From Asparagopsis taxiformis (Eukaryota > Rhodophyta > Florideophyceae > Bonnemaisoniales > Bonnemaisoniaceae): a stretch of 64,000 nucleotides of DNA. A program made the translations under genes and the position numbers. Numbering within the stretch: position 1 is the first letter of the stretch; the number at the start of each line of letters is the position of its first letter. The notes under the pieces were generated by a model. That model saw nothing but the letters and a program-made list of their open reading frames with translations, searched no databases and had not been told where the DNA came from. Below, in pieces: positions 1-8,624 of this stretch. The DNA lies in assembly GCA_030407315.1 (NCBI GenBank), contig JALQPE010001020.1, positions 1-64,000 on the forward strand. Direction: 5' to 3'.

Positions 1-108
1 TTCGAAGTTGATCTTCAGGTCGCGCACGAGGTGCTTGATCACCCCCACGCCCCAGGGGCCCTTCTCGCCGCCCCCGCTGACCACCAGTGCTGTCTTGTTC
101 GGTTCCAT
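1..108 (-). CDS. Patatin-like phospholipase, N-terminal fragment (cut by window edge)
   Basis: Only the first 36 codons are inside the window. The ATG is at 108-106, seven bases after the stop of the upstream gene, with a GGGTGA purine stretch ahead of it. The visible sequence contains ALVVSGGGEKGPWGVGVIKHL split around the patatin glycine-rich oxyanion loop (GGGxKGxxxxG), followed by the usual first helix. Patatins are Ser-Asp acyl hydrolases acting on membrane lipids; the GxSxG serine and the DGG would lie beyond position 1. Its place after the fibre genes would suit a virion or lysis role, but that is inference. A different alpha/beta hydrolase with a similar loop cannot be excluded from 36 residues. 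Confidence 0.6.
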   Translation of the reverse strand, partial: MEPNKTALVVSGGGEKGPWGVGVIKHLVRDLKINFE

Positions 109-114
109 GTCCGT

Positions 115-1341
115 TCACCCGCTGAGTAGTGCGAACGCTCCCGCAGGCCCAGGATCCTCGCCCGAGGTGCAGTAGAACGTCGCGGTAGCTCGCTCTCCCC
201 CGTACGGAGTGTCTCCGGCGAGAGAGATGCGAATCGCCATGTGGAGTGAGGAAAAGAGTGTCCTCACGGAGGCATAGTGAAACTGGAACACATGGCGTGG
301 CTGCTTGTAGCCTCTACCCGAAAGATGCGATAGCGCGGGGATTTCGGGGAACGCTTCGATAGCCTCGTCGATGAGCTGGTCGATGGTCTTGTATTGGGTC
401 TCGCTGATCGGGACCGGGTAGTTGATGCCGGTCGGGATGCCCAGCGCGTCGCGCTGCTCCTGCGACAGGAAGAAGTCGGCGCTCGCGAGGAGCTGCATCT
501 GCATCGTGCTGTTGAACGCGATGTCCTTCGAGAACTGAATCTCGCTCTTCTCGAGGATGAGCTTGTAGCCGGGCAGCGGCGGGAGAACGAAGCCGCTCGA
601 GCCAGCGCGGCTGTAGCTCGCGACGATGGCGGCACCCGGTGACGGGTCGTGGAGAACGACCTGCCCGAGCGCGTAGTCGACGCAGTAGTCGCCGCCGTTC
701 TCCCCGAAGGGCCCATCCTCGGTCAGCTCCACGCCATCGCGAGTGACGACCACCTTGTAGCCGTGCTGCTCCGTGCCGTTCTGCGCGGCGAAAATCTTCT
801 GGTCCTCCACCAAGCCCTCTTCGTCGAAGACCTTGCCGTTGTGCATGTCGACCCATACCTGCGGGCCCCCGGGAGCCACCCACTTCACGCCGTCGCCGTA
901 GACGTCGCGCAGGGCGATGTCGCTCTGGCGCTCGCTCTCGGAGTACCACGTGGTGCGGTCGCAGAAGTTATGGGTAGCGTAAATGACCTCGCGCCCCATG
1001 CGGCCCGAGATGGTGACGACGCCCGCACCGTCCGCCTGCGTACTCTGAAGAGCGACGATGTTCGGCGGCGGCTGTACCGCCTCGCCCGTGTGCGCACCCA
1101 CGAGTCCCGTGTACGGGGGCGGGTCGGCCTCGTTGCCCTGGAGGATGGTCTCCTGGTCGGCGGGCAGGTCTTCCTTGAAGGTGAGCGTGACCGTCGACCC
1201 CGCCTTCGTCAGCGACGCGACAGCCTTCGTGATGCCCGGCGCGCTGGCGATGTCGAGGAGGAACCGATTCGCGTCGTACCCATTCGGCTGGGCAAGCTGC
1301 GAGCCGAACTGAGTTTCATCCCATTGATAGACGGTAGCCAT
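115..1341 (-). CDS. Virion structural protein, tail region (unknown)
   Basis: A 408-residue protein, no family recognised. The start is taken at MATVYQW because AGGGTG precedes that ATG and it falls just after the previous stop; an upstream ATG nine residues earlier has no good ribosome site. The sequence is beta-rich with many Gly, Val and Thr, no signal peptide and no transmembrane segment. It contains a repeat-like stretch DYALGQVVLHDPSPGAAIVA typical of jelly-roll or Ig-like virion modules, and a more helical middle (SQEQRDALGIPTG). It sits directly downstream of two fibre-like genes, so a tail-tip, baseplate or fibre-associated role is likely. Confidence 0.55.
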   Translation of the reverse strand: MATVYQWDETQFGSQLAQPNGYDANRFLLDIASAPGITKAVASLTKAGSTVTLTFKEDLPADQETILQGNEADPPPYTGLVGAHTGEAVQPPPNIVALQSTQADGAGVVTISGRMGREVIYATHNFCDRTTWYSESERQSDIALRDVYGDGVKWVAPGGPQVWVDMHNGKVFDEEGLVEDQKIFAAQNGTEQHGYKVVVTRDGVELTEDGPFGENGGDYCVDYALGQVVLHDPSPGAAIVASYSRAGSSGFVLPPLPGYKLILEKSEIQFSKDIAFNSTMQMQLLASADFFLSQEQRDALGIPTGINYPVPISETQYKTIDQLIDEAIEAFPEIPALSHLSGRGYKQPRHVFQFHYASVRTLFSSLHMAIRISLAGDTPYGGERATATFYCTSGEDPGPAGAFALLSG

Positions 1342-1342
1342 A

Positions 1343-3178
1343 TTATCGCACCCTGTGGAACTCAAACTGCACGTCGGTGATGGTCACCGTGCCTTGGTCC
1401 CGCACGTTGTACTGCACCGCGAGCGTCTTCGCCGCGCCAGTCAGGTTGAAGAAGTACTCGCCGCTCACGTTGATGATGTTCTGCACGTCCTGCGGCTCGT
1501 GCGTGAAGCGACGACTCTTCACCTCGGTGCCGCCGTCGACGAGCGTCGCCTGCCCGTCGGTCGACGTCGCGTCCATCGACATCCGGGCCGACCACTTCAG
1601 CACGTAGCGGCCGTTGAGCCCTGCCGGAGTCGTGAACGACGTGCCTACTGTGCTTGGGGTCGTCGTCGAGTTGGTGAACGGGCCAGGGAAGAGAATGTCT
1701 TGGTGGTCGAGCCCGTAGACGTTGGTCGCTTGGATCTCGGCCACCCCTCCGCCGGCATCCTGGGCGCTGAGGCCCGTGCCGAAGTTGAGGGCCGAGAACG
1801 GGCCGTTCGGCACGCTCACGCCGTCATCCTGTGCGGCAATCGAAGCGGAGCCCGCGGGGCCAGGGTCGCCCTTGGGCCCCTTCAAGCTCAGCACGATCAG
1901 CGCCCCGCCGATCGTGGACATCACGAAGTTGTTGTCCTCGCGCTGCCCTTCGATAGTGATAAGGTCGTTCGCGGCGAAGTTCTGGAACGTGAACGCAGCA
2001 AACGTGTTTTCGCTATCGTTCAGGTTTCGAGCGTAATAGCCGCTGAGCATTCCGCTGAGCTGCGCGCCGTTCACTGCGAGGCGGCCGCGGCCCGAGGTTC
2101 GGTTGTTGCCCGAGGTCTGGTTCACGCCGAAGAAGCCGAGCACGAGGTAGGCGCCTGCGCTGTTCACGCGGATGCCGTTCGCCTCGACGGTCAGCTCCCC
2201 GCCTGCGCCCGTGAAGAGCTGGGTCAGCCCGAGAGGCGCGAACGTCGACAGGTTGAGCACCTGCCCGCCCGTGATGAAACCACTGGCAGCGATTTCAGAT
2301 AGCATGTGACGGCGGGCCGAGATCTCGAGGCGCTCGTCTCCGCCGTCGCTCTGCTCGGTGATCGTGATGCCGCTGCCCGCGAGGAGCTTCCCGAGGAGGA
2401 AGCCCGGCGTGGTGTCGTTCGCGCTGACGCGGACGTCCTTGTCGTCCACCTCGGCTCCGGCCTCGATGCCGTCGAGCTTGGCCCCGTCGGCACCGACGTC
2501 GCGCCCGTCGACAGTACCCCCGACGATGATGTTGTCGGTGACCTCGAGGTCATTCGGAGAGAATGAGGTCGTTGCCCTGGAACCGCGCGAGCGTGTTCCG
2601 CAGCACCTTGCCCGTCGTGCCGTCGAAGACGGGCACCCCGCCGTCCTGCGAACCTGCGGGCCGACGACGTCTCCGGAGCCAATGGGCCGGACCACCCAGG
2701 CGAAACCGTCCCAGATCCACTGGGAACCGTCGTCGGTCTGGATGGCTTCGTCGCCCTCCTGCGGAGTGAGGGCGAGCCGCGCAGCCGCGTCGGCGACGAC
2801 GAAGACCTCAGGAAGGGCAACCGCCGGGATCTGGGCTGCGGGGATCTTGCCGCCGCCGTCGAGCGTGGCGATGCCCTGCGCGCTGAGTGCGGCGAGGAGG
2901 TCAGCGAGGACGCTGGTGGGCGTCGTCTGCTCGTTGGCGGCTTCCTCAGCGGGGTCAGGGACGCCGGTGTGCGCGAGGACGGTGGAGGTCAGGGTGGCAG
3001 GCTCGCCGCCGCTCGCAGGCGGAGAGAACTCGATGTCCACCTCGCCTGCGGCACCCGCGCCCGTGCGTACGCGAAAGACGCTGGGGGCGCGGCCGATCGC
3101 GGCCTCTGCCTCCGTGTAGAGGGTCGATGCATCGACGGCGCCGTTGGCCGTCTGAGTTGCGATATCAAAAGTAGCCAC
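1343..3178 (-). CDS. Tail fibre-like protein with short collagen-like stretch
   Basis: About 611 residues, starting with GTG inside a TAGTG overlap with the upstream fibre gene. The N-terminal half has fibre-type repeats (ARLALTPQEGDEAIQTDDGS, and the GTVDGRDV/DGAKLDGIEAGA pattern seen in many phage fibres). The middle has a short Gly-X-Y run, GPKGDPGPAGS. The C-terminus is a beta-rich domain that resembles C1q/TNF-like knobs. Between about 2560 and 2655 the frame is wrong: the neighbouring frame reads DGGVPVFDGTTGKVLRNTLA, so two compensating single-base errors probably lie at these points. Host recognition is the likely role. Confidence 0.7.
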   Translation of the reverse strand: MATFDIATQTANGAVDASTLYTEAEAAIGRAPSVFRVRTGAGAAGEVDIEFSPPASGGEPATLTSTVLAHTGVPDPAEEAANEQTTPTSVLADLLAALSAQGIATLDGGGKIPAAQIPAVALPEVFVVADAAARLALTPQEGDEAIQTDDGSQWIWDGFAWVVRPIGSGDVVGPQVRRTAGCPSSTARRARCCGTRSRGSRATTSFSPNDLEVTDNIIVGGTVDGRDVGADGAKLDGIEAGAEVDDKDVRVSANDTTPGFLLGKLLAGSGITITEQSDGGDERLEISARRHMLSEIAASGFITGGQVLNLSTFAPLGLTQLFTGAGGELTVEANGIRVNSAGAYLVLGFFGVNQTSGNNRTSGRGRLAVNGAQLSGMLSGYYARNLNDSENTFAAFTFQNFAANDLITIEGQREDNNFVMSTIGGALIVLSLKGPKGDPGPAGSASIAAQDDGVSVPNGPFSALNFGTGLSAQDAGGGVAEIQATNVYGLDHQDILFPGPFTNSTTTPSTVGTSFTTPAGLNGRYVLKWSARMSMDATSTDGQATLVDGGTEVKSRRFTHEPQDVQNIINVSGEYFFNLTGAAKTLAVQYNVRDQGTVTITDVQFEFHRVR

Positions 3179-4344
3179 TAGCCGACCCTCGTGACTTCAA
3201 TGGTGGCTTCCCAGATGGACGCTTCGACAGGGGCGTCGTCGGTGCGCCACTCGAGAACCCAGGTGAAGTTCCCCGCCGCGAGCACCTCGAAGCGCTTGCG
3301 GTGGGCGTACATGCGCTGCGTCGTACCCGTCGGGTCGCCGCCCGCGCTGTCCTTCGGCTCCTGCTTGTGCAGCTCGCCGAGCTGGATGCCGTCTGAAGCA
3401 AGCGCGCCTCGAAGTCGTCGCCCGTCCCGTCGAGGTTCCAGCCGTAGCCCCAGTCGATGCGGTAGGTACCTCCCTCGAGGGCGACGGGGCCGAGCGTGAC
3501 CTTCTGGTCGAAGGTCTCGGTGACGTTCGTGTCGATGGCGAGATCTTGCGCGAAGAAGTACTCCCGCGCGTGCGGCTGCACGAGGTCGAGGTACTCCTGG
3601 TCCGGCCCCGAAATGAAGCCGGGCGTACCGGGCACCCCGGCGGCCGCGAGGGCATGCAGGTTGCCGCCCGGGAGGCTCCCGTGCTCGTGCACGTGGTCCG
3701 CACGAGCGAGGGAGCTACTCGTGCCTTCCGCGTTGCCGCTGTCGGTGATCGCGACCGGAGCGGCGGTGTCGATGTCGTGCTTGTGGTCCTCGCGTGCGTA
3801 GAGCGCGCTGACGCCCGCGGCCGCCGCGGACTTGTTCACGTTCACCGGGGCGCCGCCGGGCTGTGCGAAGGCGGCGTGATGCCGACGATCGTGCCTCCGG
3901 AGCGCACGAGGTACTCGGTGTCGGCGATGCCGCCCACCACGAGCGTTGTCGGGCCTCCGGTCTCGCGGATGCGGGTGATGGCCTCGAGCACGAAGCCATT
4001 CGCATCGAGGGTCGGGTAGCCGAGGGCCACGCCTGCTCGCTGCGAAGCTGGTACTGCGTGTGGGGGTCGCCCACCGTCAGGTTGAGCAGCGCGTTGTGGT
4101 CGATCGTGCCGGGAGCCACGACTGCGTTGAGCGGCTGCCAGGTCGCGCCGTCCCATCGGTACAGCTCGTCGGTATCAAGCTGATACACGATCTCGTTGAG
4201 CGTCGGCGTCAGGGCGAGCCGCGCTGCTGCATTGGCGACGCGCGGCGGTAGCAGAATGCCGTTGTTCGCGCGGTCGAAGTCGTTGATCCCGACGAGCGTG
4301 CGATTCGACGAGTCGTTCAAATAGACTATCGCAACACTGCTCAT
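3178..4344 (-). CDS. Tail fibre-like protein (frame broken twice)
   Basis: Reads from MSSVAIVYL at 4344 to a TAG at 3180-3178, about 388 residues once two frame changes (about 4035 and 3860-3840) and a third near 3400 are allowed for. Fibre hallmarks include DHNALLNLTVGDPHTQY, AREDHKHDIDTAA and ARADHVHEHGS; H/D-rich DPHTQY and DHxH repeats are common in phage fibre shafts. The phrase ARLALTP recurs in the next gene, so the two share a module. The C-terminal frame ends FTWVLEWRTDD...VTRVG, only visible after correcting the last break. Starts by ATGA overlap with the preceding gene. Confidence 0.65.
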
Positions 4345-4796
4345 GGTGTCCTCGTGTAGGTGACCGCCGTGACCCGCACTGAAGACGGCGCGTAGGTGTA
4401 GTCCTTCGTCAGCCGCTCAACCTCGGTGTCGGTCCCGTCGTATTGGATTTCGATAGTCTGCGTCACGAGCGGCCCAGTGTAGTTGATGACGCACTCGCGG
4501 ATGCGGATGCCGCCCGGACTCGCCGCCGTCCGGATCTGAAGCAGCGTCGGACGCCCCTGCGCATCGTAGGTCACCTCCTCGACGGCGTTCTCGGAGATGC
4601 GATGTACGAGCTGGTCGAGGAGCGCGTGCGCGGCTGCGGTGAGCCCGCCGCCGATGAGGCTGAAGACGCTCCCCGCGAAGAAGACACGCAGGTCGTTCCC
4701 GATGCGGCGTACGAGCCCGTCCTCGGCGGGATCGCCAACCGCGGCCTGGTCCTCGAAGTAGAGGTTGGTGACCCGCTCGTTGCGCCCGCCAGCCAC
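4341..4796 (-). CDS. Small structural protein upstream of fibres
   Basis: A 151-residue protein beginning MAGGRNERVTNLYF and ending in the ATGA overlap with the first fibre gene. The second half is beta-rich with alternating polar and Thr/Val residues (TQTIEIQYDGTDTEVERLTK), a pattern seen in small virion assembly or tail proteins that describe phage-like data strands. A short apolar stretch (VFFAGSVFSLIGGGLTAAAHALL) near residues 37-60 could be a fusion-like or membrane-interacting helix. No family recognised; position and composition support a structural role. Confidence 0.5.
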   Translation of the reverse strand: MAGGRNERVTNLYFEDQAAVGDPAEDGLVRRIGNDLRVFFAGSVFSLIGGGLTAAAHALLDQLVHRISENAVEEVTYDAQGRPTLLQIRTAASPGGIRIRECVINYTGPLVTQTIEIQYDGTDTEVERLTKDYTYAPSSVRVTAVTYTRTP

Positions 4797-4798
4797 GA

Positions 4799-5359
4799 CT
4801 ACGCCTCCGCCGCTTCTGGGGTCTCCTCTGCCTCGACGTCCTCTGCCTTGGCCTCGTCGCGCTCACGACGGCGCTCTGCGAGGCTCTTCCGCCCTCCCCG
4901 GGGCTTCCGGTCGTCGGGGTCGTCCCCTGCCTCTTCGGCCTCCTTGCGAGCCGCTGCGGCTTGAAGAATCTGCTGCGAGCGCGCGACGGCCGCCTTGTGG
5001 TGGTTCGCGACCAGCTCGAGCGACTCACGCACCGCAGCCGCCTTGCCCTCAGCAACGCGCTCGAGCTGCGCCGACTTCATCCGGAGGTTCAGGAGCCCTT
5101 CGGACGCGAGGGTGAGGTAGCGCTTCAAGAGCGACGCGACCTGAAGCGCCTCGAGGCCGTCGAGCTTCCCCTCCTCGAGGTCTTTGTCGACGTGGGCATG
5201 CAGCTTCAGGACGTTGTCCGAACCCTGCTTGAGAGCCCCCTGCCCGCCCTTGTGCTGCTGCACCTCGGCTTCGGCCTTCTCAAGCTGGGAGTCGAGCTTC
5301 TCCCCGATGTCGCCGGTCACCTCGGACCGACCGAGCCAGTGCTGAAACGAATCGCTCAT
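4799..5359 (-). CDS. Coiled-coil protein with charged C-terminal tail
   Basis: A 186-residue protein that is almost wholly helical: heptad-rich from about residue 15 to 145 (LDSQLEKAEAEVQQH, LERVAEGKAAAVRESLELV), followed by a basic patch KPRGGRKSLAERRRERDE and a Glu/Ala-rich acidic end. No membrane segment or enzyme motif. It lies between two structural genes with two- and six-base spacers, so it is probably a virion, chaperone or assembly protein. The KPRGGRKSL patch is a weak relative of the basic RSLDD tag seen elsewhere in this genome. Confidence 0.5.
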   Translation of the reverse strand: MSDSFQHWLGRSEVTGDIGEKLDSQLEKAEAEVQQHKGGQGALKQGSDNVLKLHAHVDKDLEEGKLDGLEALQVASLLKRYLTLASEGLLNLRMKSAQLERVAEGKAAAVRESLELVANHHKAAVARSQQILQAAAARKEAEEAGDDPDDRKPRGGRKSLAERRRERDEAKAEDVEAEETPEAAEA

Positions 5360-5365
5360 CGACTA

Positions 5366-6961
5366 TCACTGGCCGAAGACAACCACGGTGAGTTGGTCGG
5401 GGTTGTTGCCCACGCCGCGGAGGTTGAAGGTGAACTGGAGGTCGCCGTCGGCCGGAGTGCCGCCCGGGTTCACGTCCTCGAGGCCGATCGTCGTGCTGTT
5501 CCGAAGCAGCTCGCCGTTCAGGTAGACGAAGACGTCGGTGAGGAACGACACCGCGTCGAAAGGCGCGAGGTCCACGTCCGTGTTGGCGTGCGGGGTGCCC
5601 GGCCCGTTGACGTCGGTACCCGAAGTCACGTTCGACGTCAGCGTCGCCTGGACGCGCGTGCGGGTGCCGCCCGCGGCCGCGAGCGCGTACGTCGCGTTGA
5701 TGCCTTCCATGAGCGACACCTCGCCGCCGAAGTTGGTCTCCCACGTCGACCAGTCGGTGGCCTGCTCGGAGAGCTTGATGCCGTCGACCTGCGCCCACGA
5801 GACGGGCTGGTTGCCGTCGTCGAGGAACAGCTCCCCGGTGCCGTTCACGCGGAGGTCGCCCGCGGTGCTCTCGATCACGCCGTCGGTGACGCCGACCGCG
5901 ATGGGGCGCGTGCCGCCGCTGTTGAGGGTCGCGCCGTTCGCGAAGTCGTTGACCACCGCGTCGACGTCGAAGAGGTCCGTGTCCGGAGAGACCTCCACCT
6001 CGCTCGTGCCGCCCGCACTGCCCTCGATGATCCGGAAGAGCAGGGCTTCGGCGTCGTCGCGCACCTGCCACTCGAGGCCGGCGCCCTCGAGGTCGAGGAT
6101 CGCGTTGGACGTCACGTCGACGGGGGTCGCGCCCTGGTTGTCGTAGGCGACTTGGCGCGTGACCGTGGTGCCGCCGGGCACGTCGATGATGGCGCCGCGG
6201 AGGAAGTCCGCTTCGGTGAGATCCTCGAGGCCGACGCGCTCGCGGAAGCAGTAGTTGATGCTCTGCCCCTCGATGTCCGAGTTCGGCACCGCCTCGAGGT
6301 CGTCGCCCGCGGCGTTCACGCGCACGAACGAGAGCTGCACGCGGTCGGGCGTGGTGTCGGTGATGGTGAAGCCGTCGGCCGCGTTCTCGCTCTGGAGGAG
6401 CGCGTAGACCTGGCGGCCCGCCGAGAGGATGGGGTCGCGCGTCGCACCATCGACGATGACCGCGAGGTTGAGCGGCGAGATGGCGTTCGGCCCGGCCACC
6501 TCGGCAAGGCTGTGCGCCCCGAACCCGCCCGAGTTGTCGGCGACGACGGTGCCCAGCGTCGTCACGGCGCCCACGGCCGCGGTCAGGTTCGACGGCAGCT
6601 CGCCCGCGCCGAGGATCACGAAGTTCTGCGCGGCGGGGACGGTGACATCCGCGAGGAGGTGCACATCCCGCAGCACACGCTTGCGCTCGAGGTCGTAGAG
6701 GTCGCTGTTGAGGTTGTCGATGCCGCGCTGCGCAGAGCCCTCGCCCGGGAACTGCGGCGGCACGAGGATGTCGTCGTACCAGTTGCCGGTCTGGAGCTTG
6801 AGGTGCTGGTGCACGACCGAACGCAGGTTGTTCAGGTCATCCGCGATCGACGCTGCCCCCGTCTCCATTGCGGCGGCGAGGGCGGTGTTGTCGACGAACC
6901 CGATGAGGGTGTCGCGAGTGGATGCAATCTGTGCGTCTTGGCGGATGAACGTGCGGGCCAT
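5366..6961 (-). CDS. Large virion structural/fibre protein
   Basis: A 531-residue protein starting MARTFIRQDAQI, a common opening of phage fibre or decoration proteins. A short helical part (residues 20-110, containing DDLNNLRSVVHQHLKLQTGNW split over two helices) is followed by a long beta-rich body with Ser/Thr/Gly repeats and a terminal domain that includes DVFVYLNGELLRNSTT. The word YLNG with a following R/L is shared with the small neighbour at 6973-7281 (LYLNGVRQDEG), a signature of phage fibre terminal modules. Receptor binding or tail-tip assembly is likely. Confidence 0.6.
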   Translation of the reverse strand: MARTFIRQDAQIASTRDTLIGFVDNTALAAAMETGAASIADDLNNLRSVVHQHLKLQTGNWYDDILVPPQFPGEGSAQRGIDNLNSDLYDLERKRVLRDVHLLADVTVPAAQNFVILGAGELPSNLTAAVGAVTTLGTVVADNSGGFGAHSLAEVAGPNAISPLNLAVIVDGATRDPILSAGRQVYALLQSENAADGFTITDTTPDRVQLSFVRVNAAGDDLEAVPNSDIEGQSINYCFRERVGLEDLTEADFLRGAIIDVPGGTTVTRQVAYDNQGATPVDVTSNAILDLEGAGLEWQVRDDAEALLFRIIEGSAGGTSEVEVSPDTDLFDVDAVVNDFANGATLNSGGTRPIAVGVTDGVIESTAGDLRVNGTGELFLDDGNQPVSWAQVDGIKLSEQATDWSTWETNFGGEVSLMEGINATYALAAAGGTRTRVQATLTSNVTSGTDVNGPGTPHANTDVDLAPFDAVSFLTDVFVYLNGELLRNSTTIGLEDVNPGGTPADGDLQFTFNLRGVGNNPDQLTVVVFGQ

Positions 6962-6972
6962 GGGTACCTCTT

Positions 6973-7281
6973 CTACGCGGGCGAGTAGTCGATGAGCAGA
7001 GTGTCCGTCGGATGCAAGGGGAAGGCAAAGGTCACAGTGTCGAAGCCTGACCCGACGCCGCCGGACTCCGACCGAAGATAGTCACAGCCTACGCCTTCGT
7101 CTTGGCGCACGCCGTTGAGGTAGAGAGCCTCGCTCCCTGCCGTGAATGGAACTGCGGTAGTGAAACTCCCGGTGCCTGGAATCGCACCAATGGGCGTCTC
7201 GCCGAAGACTCGGTTGCCGCTTCCGCCGCCGCTCGAGCCCGAGCCCGGCGCTGTAACGGCACGCGTGAGCGTTGCGCCCAT
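6973..7281 (-). CDS. Small virion protein with fibre-tip-like fold
   Basis: A 102-residue protein: a Gly/Ser-rich linker (GSGSSGGGSGN) and then one compact beta domain with GSEALYLNGVRQDEG and ending TLLIDYSPA. The same SEALYLNG/..DYSPA pattern is found at the ends of many phage fibre or decoration proteins. It may be a detachable fibre module encoded separately, to be assembled next to the larger fibre protein directly downstream. No enzyme motif. Confidence 0.5.
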   Translation of the reverse strand: MGATLTRAVTAPGSGSSGGGSGNRVFGETPIGAIPGTGSFTTAVPFTAGSEALYLNGVRQDEGVGCDYLRSESGGVGSGFDTVTFAFPLHPTDTLLIDYSPA

Positions 7282-7284
7282 GAA

Positions 7285-7689
7285 CTACCCCCCAGGAATG
7301 CCACGGGCCCTTGCCTCGGTGGACACGCGGGTGATGAAGAGGGTGGCAGAGCCCGTCGTGAGGATCGCGCCGAGGCGGTCCGAGTGGTCCTGTAGAGCGT
7401 GGTACTCGACCGCGATGACACTCTGCCGCGATAGTGGAACTCGTCGAAGGCCGGCTTCCGCCGTCCCGTCGAGCGACTCCCCTTCCTCCCAGGGCCCGAC
7501 GTGGACCCAGCAGATGGCGGTGTCGCTCGACGGATTGACGAGCTGGACGAGATAACGGCCCGGACGCAGCGGGCCGATCTCGTCGGGGAGCTGATCGAAG
7601 TCAGTGCCAACGGGCAGCTCCCAAGTTTCCTCGATAGCCGCTTCGTAGAAGGCGATGTCATGGTCGCCACGGTGCGCCCCCGCAGACAT
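7285..7689 (-). CDS. Small head/tail accessory protein, paralogue A
   Basis: A 134-residue protein of unknown function. Its core LRPGRYLVQLVNPSSDTAICW matches LTPGRYALRIVDFNGATDVW in the next upstream gene (7700-8088), and the two also share a terminal beta strand (LFITRV versus IQITKV). They therefore look like tandem duplicates of one small beta-sandwich virion protein. Located between the HeH protein behind the capsid gene and the fibre genes; a decoration or neck role is plausible but not shown. Confidence 0.5.
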   Translation of the reverse strand: MSAGAHRGDHDIAFYEAAIEETWELPVGTDFDQLPDEIGPLRPGRYLVQLVNPSSDTAICWVHVGPWEEGESLDGTAEAGLRRVPLSRQSVIAVEYHALQDHSDRLGAILTTGSATLFITRVSTEARARGIPGG

Positions 7690-7699
7690 CCCTCACCTC

Positions 7700-8088
7700 C
7701 TACAGCTTGTCGCGGCTGACCTTGGTGATTTGGATGGTCGGCACGGCGCCGACCGGATAGAAGGCGAGCTGGTTGCGCTCGGGGCTGGGGTTCTGACCCT
7801 TCCCCCGGCGCGAACCATGAAGACGAGCACGGGCTTGTTCAGCTCCGCGATGTCCGTGTGGCCCCGGAAGCGCATCGAGGGCGTGTTGGGCAGAGCCTCC
7901 ACGTCCTCATCACCTTGCCGGACCCACACGTCGGTCGCCCCGTTGAAGTCGACGATGCGTAGCGCGTAGCGCCCTGGCGTGAGCGCCTCATCGAGGATGC
8001 TCGACGTATCCGCGGCGGGGGTAGCCTCCACGGTGTCGCCGATGTCCTCCGCGTAGAAGTACCGAAGGTCGTCCGCGTGGGCGCTCAT
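7700..8088 (-). CDS. Small head/tail accessory protein, paralogue B (frame broken)
   Basis: Starts MSAHADDLRYFYAED and keeps frame until about 7803, where a run of five C residues breaks it; after correction the tail reads NQLAFYPVGAVPTIQITKV and stops at 7702-7700. The uncorrected frame runs on as an Arg/Ser-rich tail, which is why I prefer the corrected end. Paralogous to the 134-residue protein encoded next (shared PGRY core, similar N-terminal FYxxxI). Likely a virion accessory protein. Confidence 0.5.
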
Positions 8089-8092
8089 CGGC

Positions 8093-8530
8093 TCAGTCCT
8101 CGTCCGTCTCGAAAAGCTCGGCCTCGAGCTTTTCCTTCATCTCGGAGAGCTTCATGTCGTCGGTCAGCTCGACGTTGTAGCGCTCCCCCATCTCCATCGC
8201 GGCCGCCTTGGTGCGGAGACCTTCGATGTCGGGTGCTTCCTCGCCCTCGCCGCCTTCGCCGCCGTCGGAGCTGCCTTCGCTTCCACTGTCGTCACCCGAA
8301 GGTAGCGCGGGAGTCGAGGGCGCTTCGGGCGCCGCCGGTGCGGTGTTGAGCGAGCGTGCCTTCTTCGGGCGCGTCCACCCCTGCGTGTTGAGCAGGAACT
8401 TCGCGTCCTTCTCGGGCATCTCGAAGACGCCTGCGGCATCGCCTCTGACCATCAGTGGTCGGCCGCTGTCGTCCCTGGTGTATCGCAGGGACAGTTCACA
8501 CCCTGCGAGCTTCTTGTTCTGAATCTTCAT
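8093..8530 (-). CDS. HeH/LEM-like small protein next to capsid gene
   Basis: A 145-residue protein, start MKIQNKKLAG chosen because GGAGGA lies 10 bases ahead. The N-terminal 60 residues form a small domain ending GWTRPKKARSLNT, a member of the basic RSL tag family. Then comes an acidic Gly/Ser/Glu linker and a C-terminal helical pair (LRTKAAAMEMGERYNVELTD then KLSEMKEKLEAEL) of the HeH/LEM type that many phages encode beside the major capsid protein. Possibly head completion or DNA-contacting; function not known. Confidence 0.5.
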   Translation of the reverse strand: MKIQNKKLAGCELSLRYTRDDSGRPLMVRGDAAGVFEMPEKDAKFLLNTQGWTRPKKARSLNTAPAAPEAPSTPALPSGDDSGSEGSSDGGEGGEGEEAPDIEGLRTKAAAMEMGERYNVELTDDMKLSEMKEKLEAELFETDED

Positions 8531-8559
8531 TTCGGATCGTCCTCCTCTGAATGTAGAAC

Positions 8560-8588
8560 GGGCGAGCGAGCCTTTCGCCCGCTCGCCC
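8560..8588 (-). terminator. Hairpin downstream of capsid gene, possible terminator
   Basis: Perfect nine-base inverted repeat GGGCGAGCG / CGCTCGCCC with an 11-base spacer, starting 37 bases after the major capsid stop codon on the transcribed strand. It is followed by CGTTCTAC, only a weak U tract, so full termination is doubtful. Partial terminators after the capsid gene are common in phages. Confidence 0.4.
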
Positions 8589-8624
8589 ATCCTAGCAGGT
8601 TGGTTGCGCTACCTCAGAGTCCCG

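Noticed and set aside
2224..2820. Separate minus-strand gene inside the fibre gene
   Set aside because: Arg/Ser/Thr-rich shadow frame. Only the short part from about 2560 to 2655 is real protein in a shifted frame, explained by compensating base errors.
4961..6988. Long open frames on the plus strand (for example 4961-6988, 16542-17873 and 53722-55446)
   Set aside because: They are antisense to clearly coding genes; their Arg/Leu/Val/Asp/Glu-only composition is that of the complement of GC-rich codons, and no ribosome sites or motifs support them. No plus-strand gene is needed anywhere.
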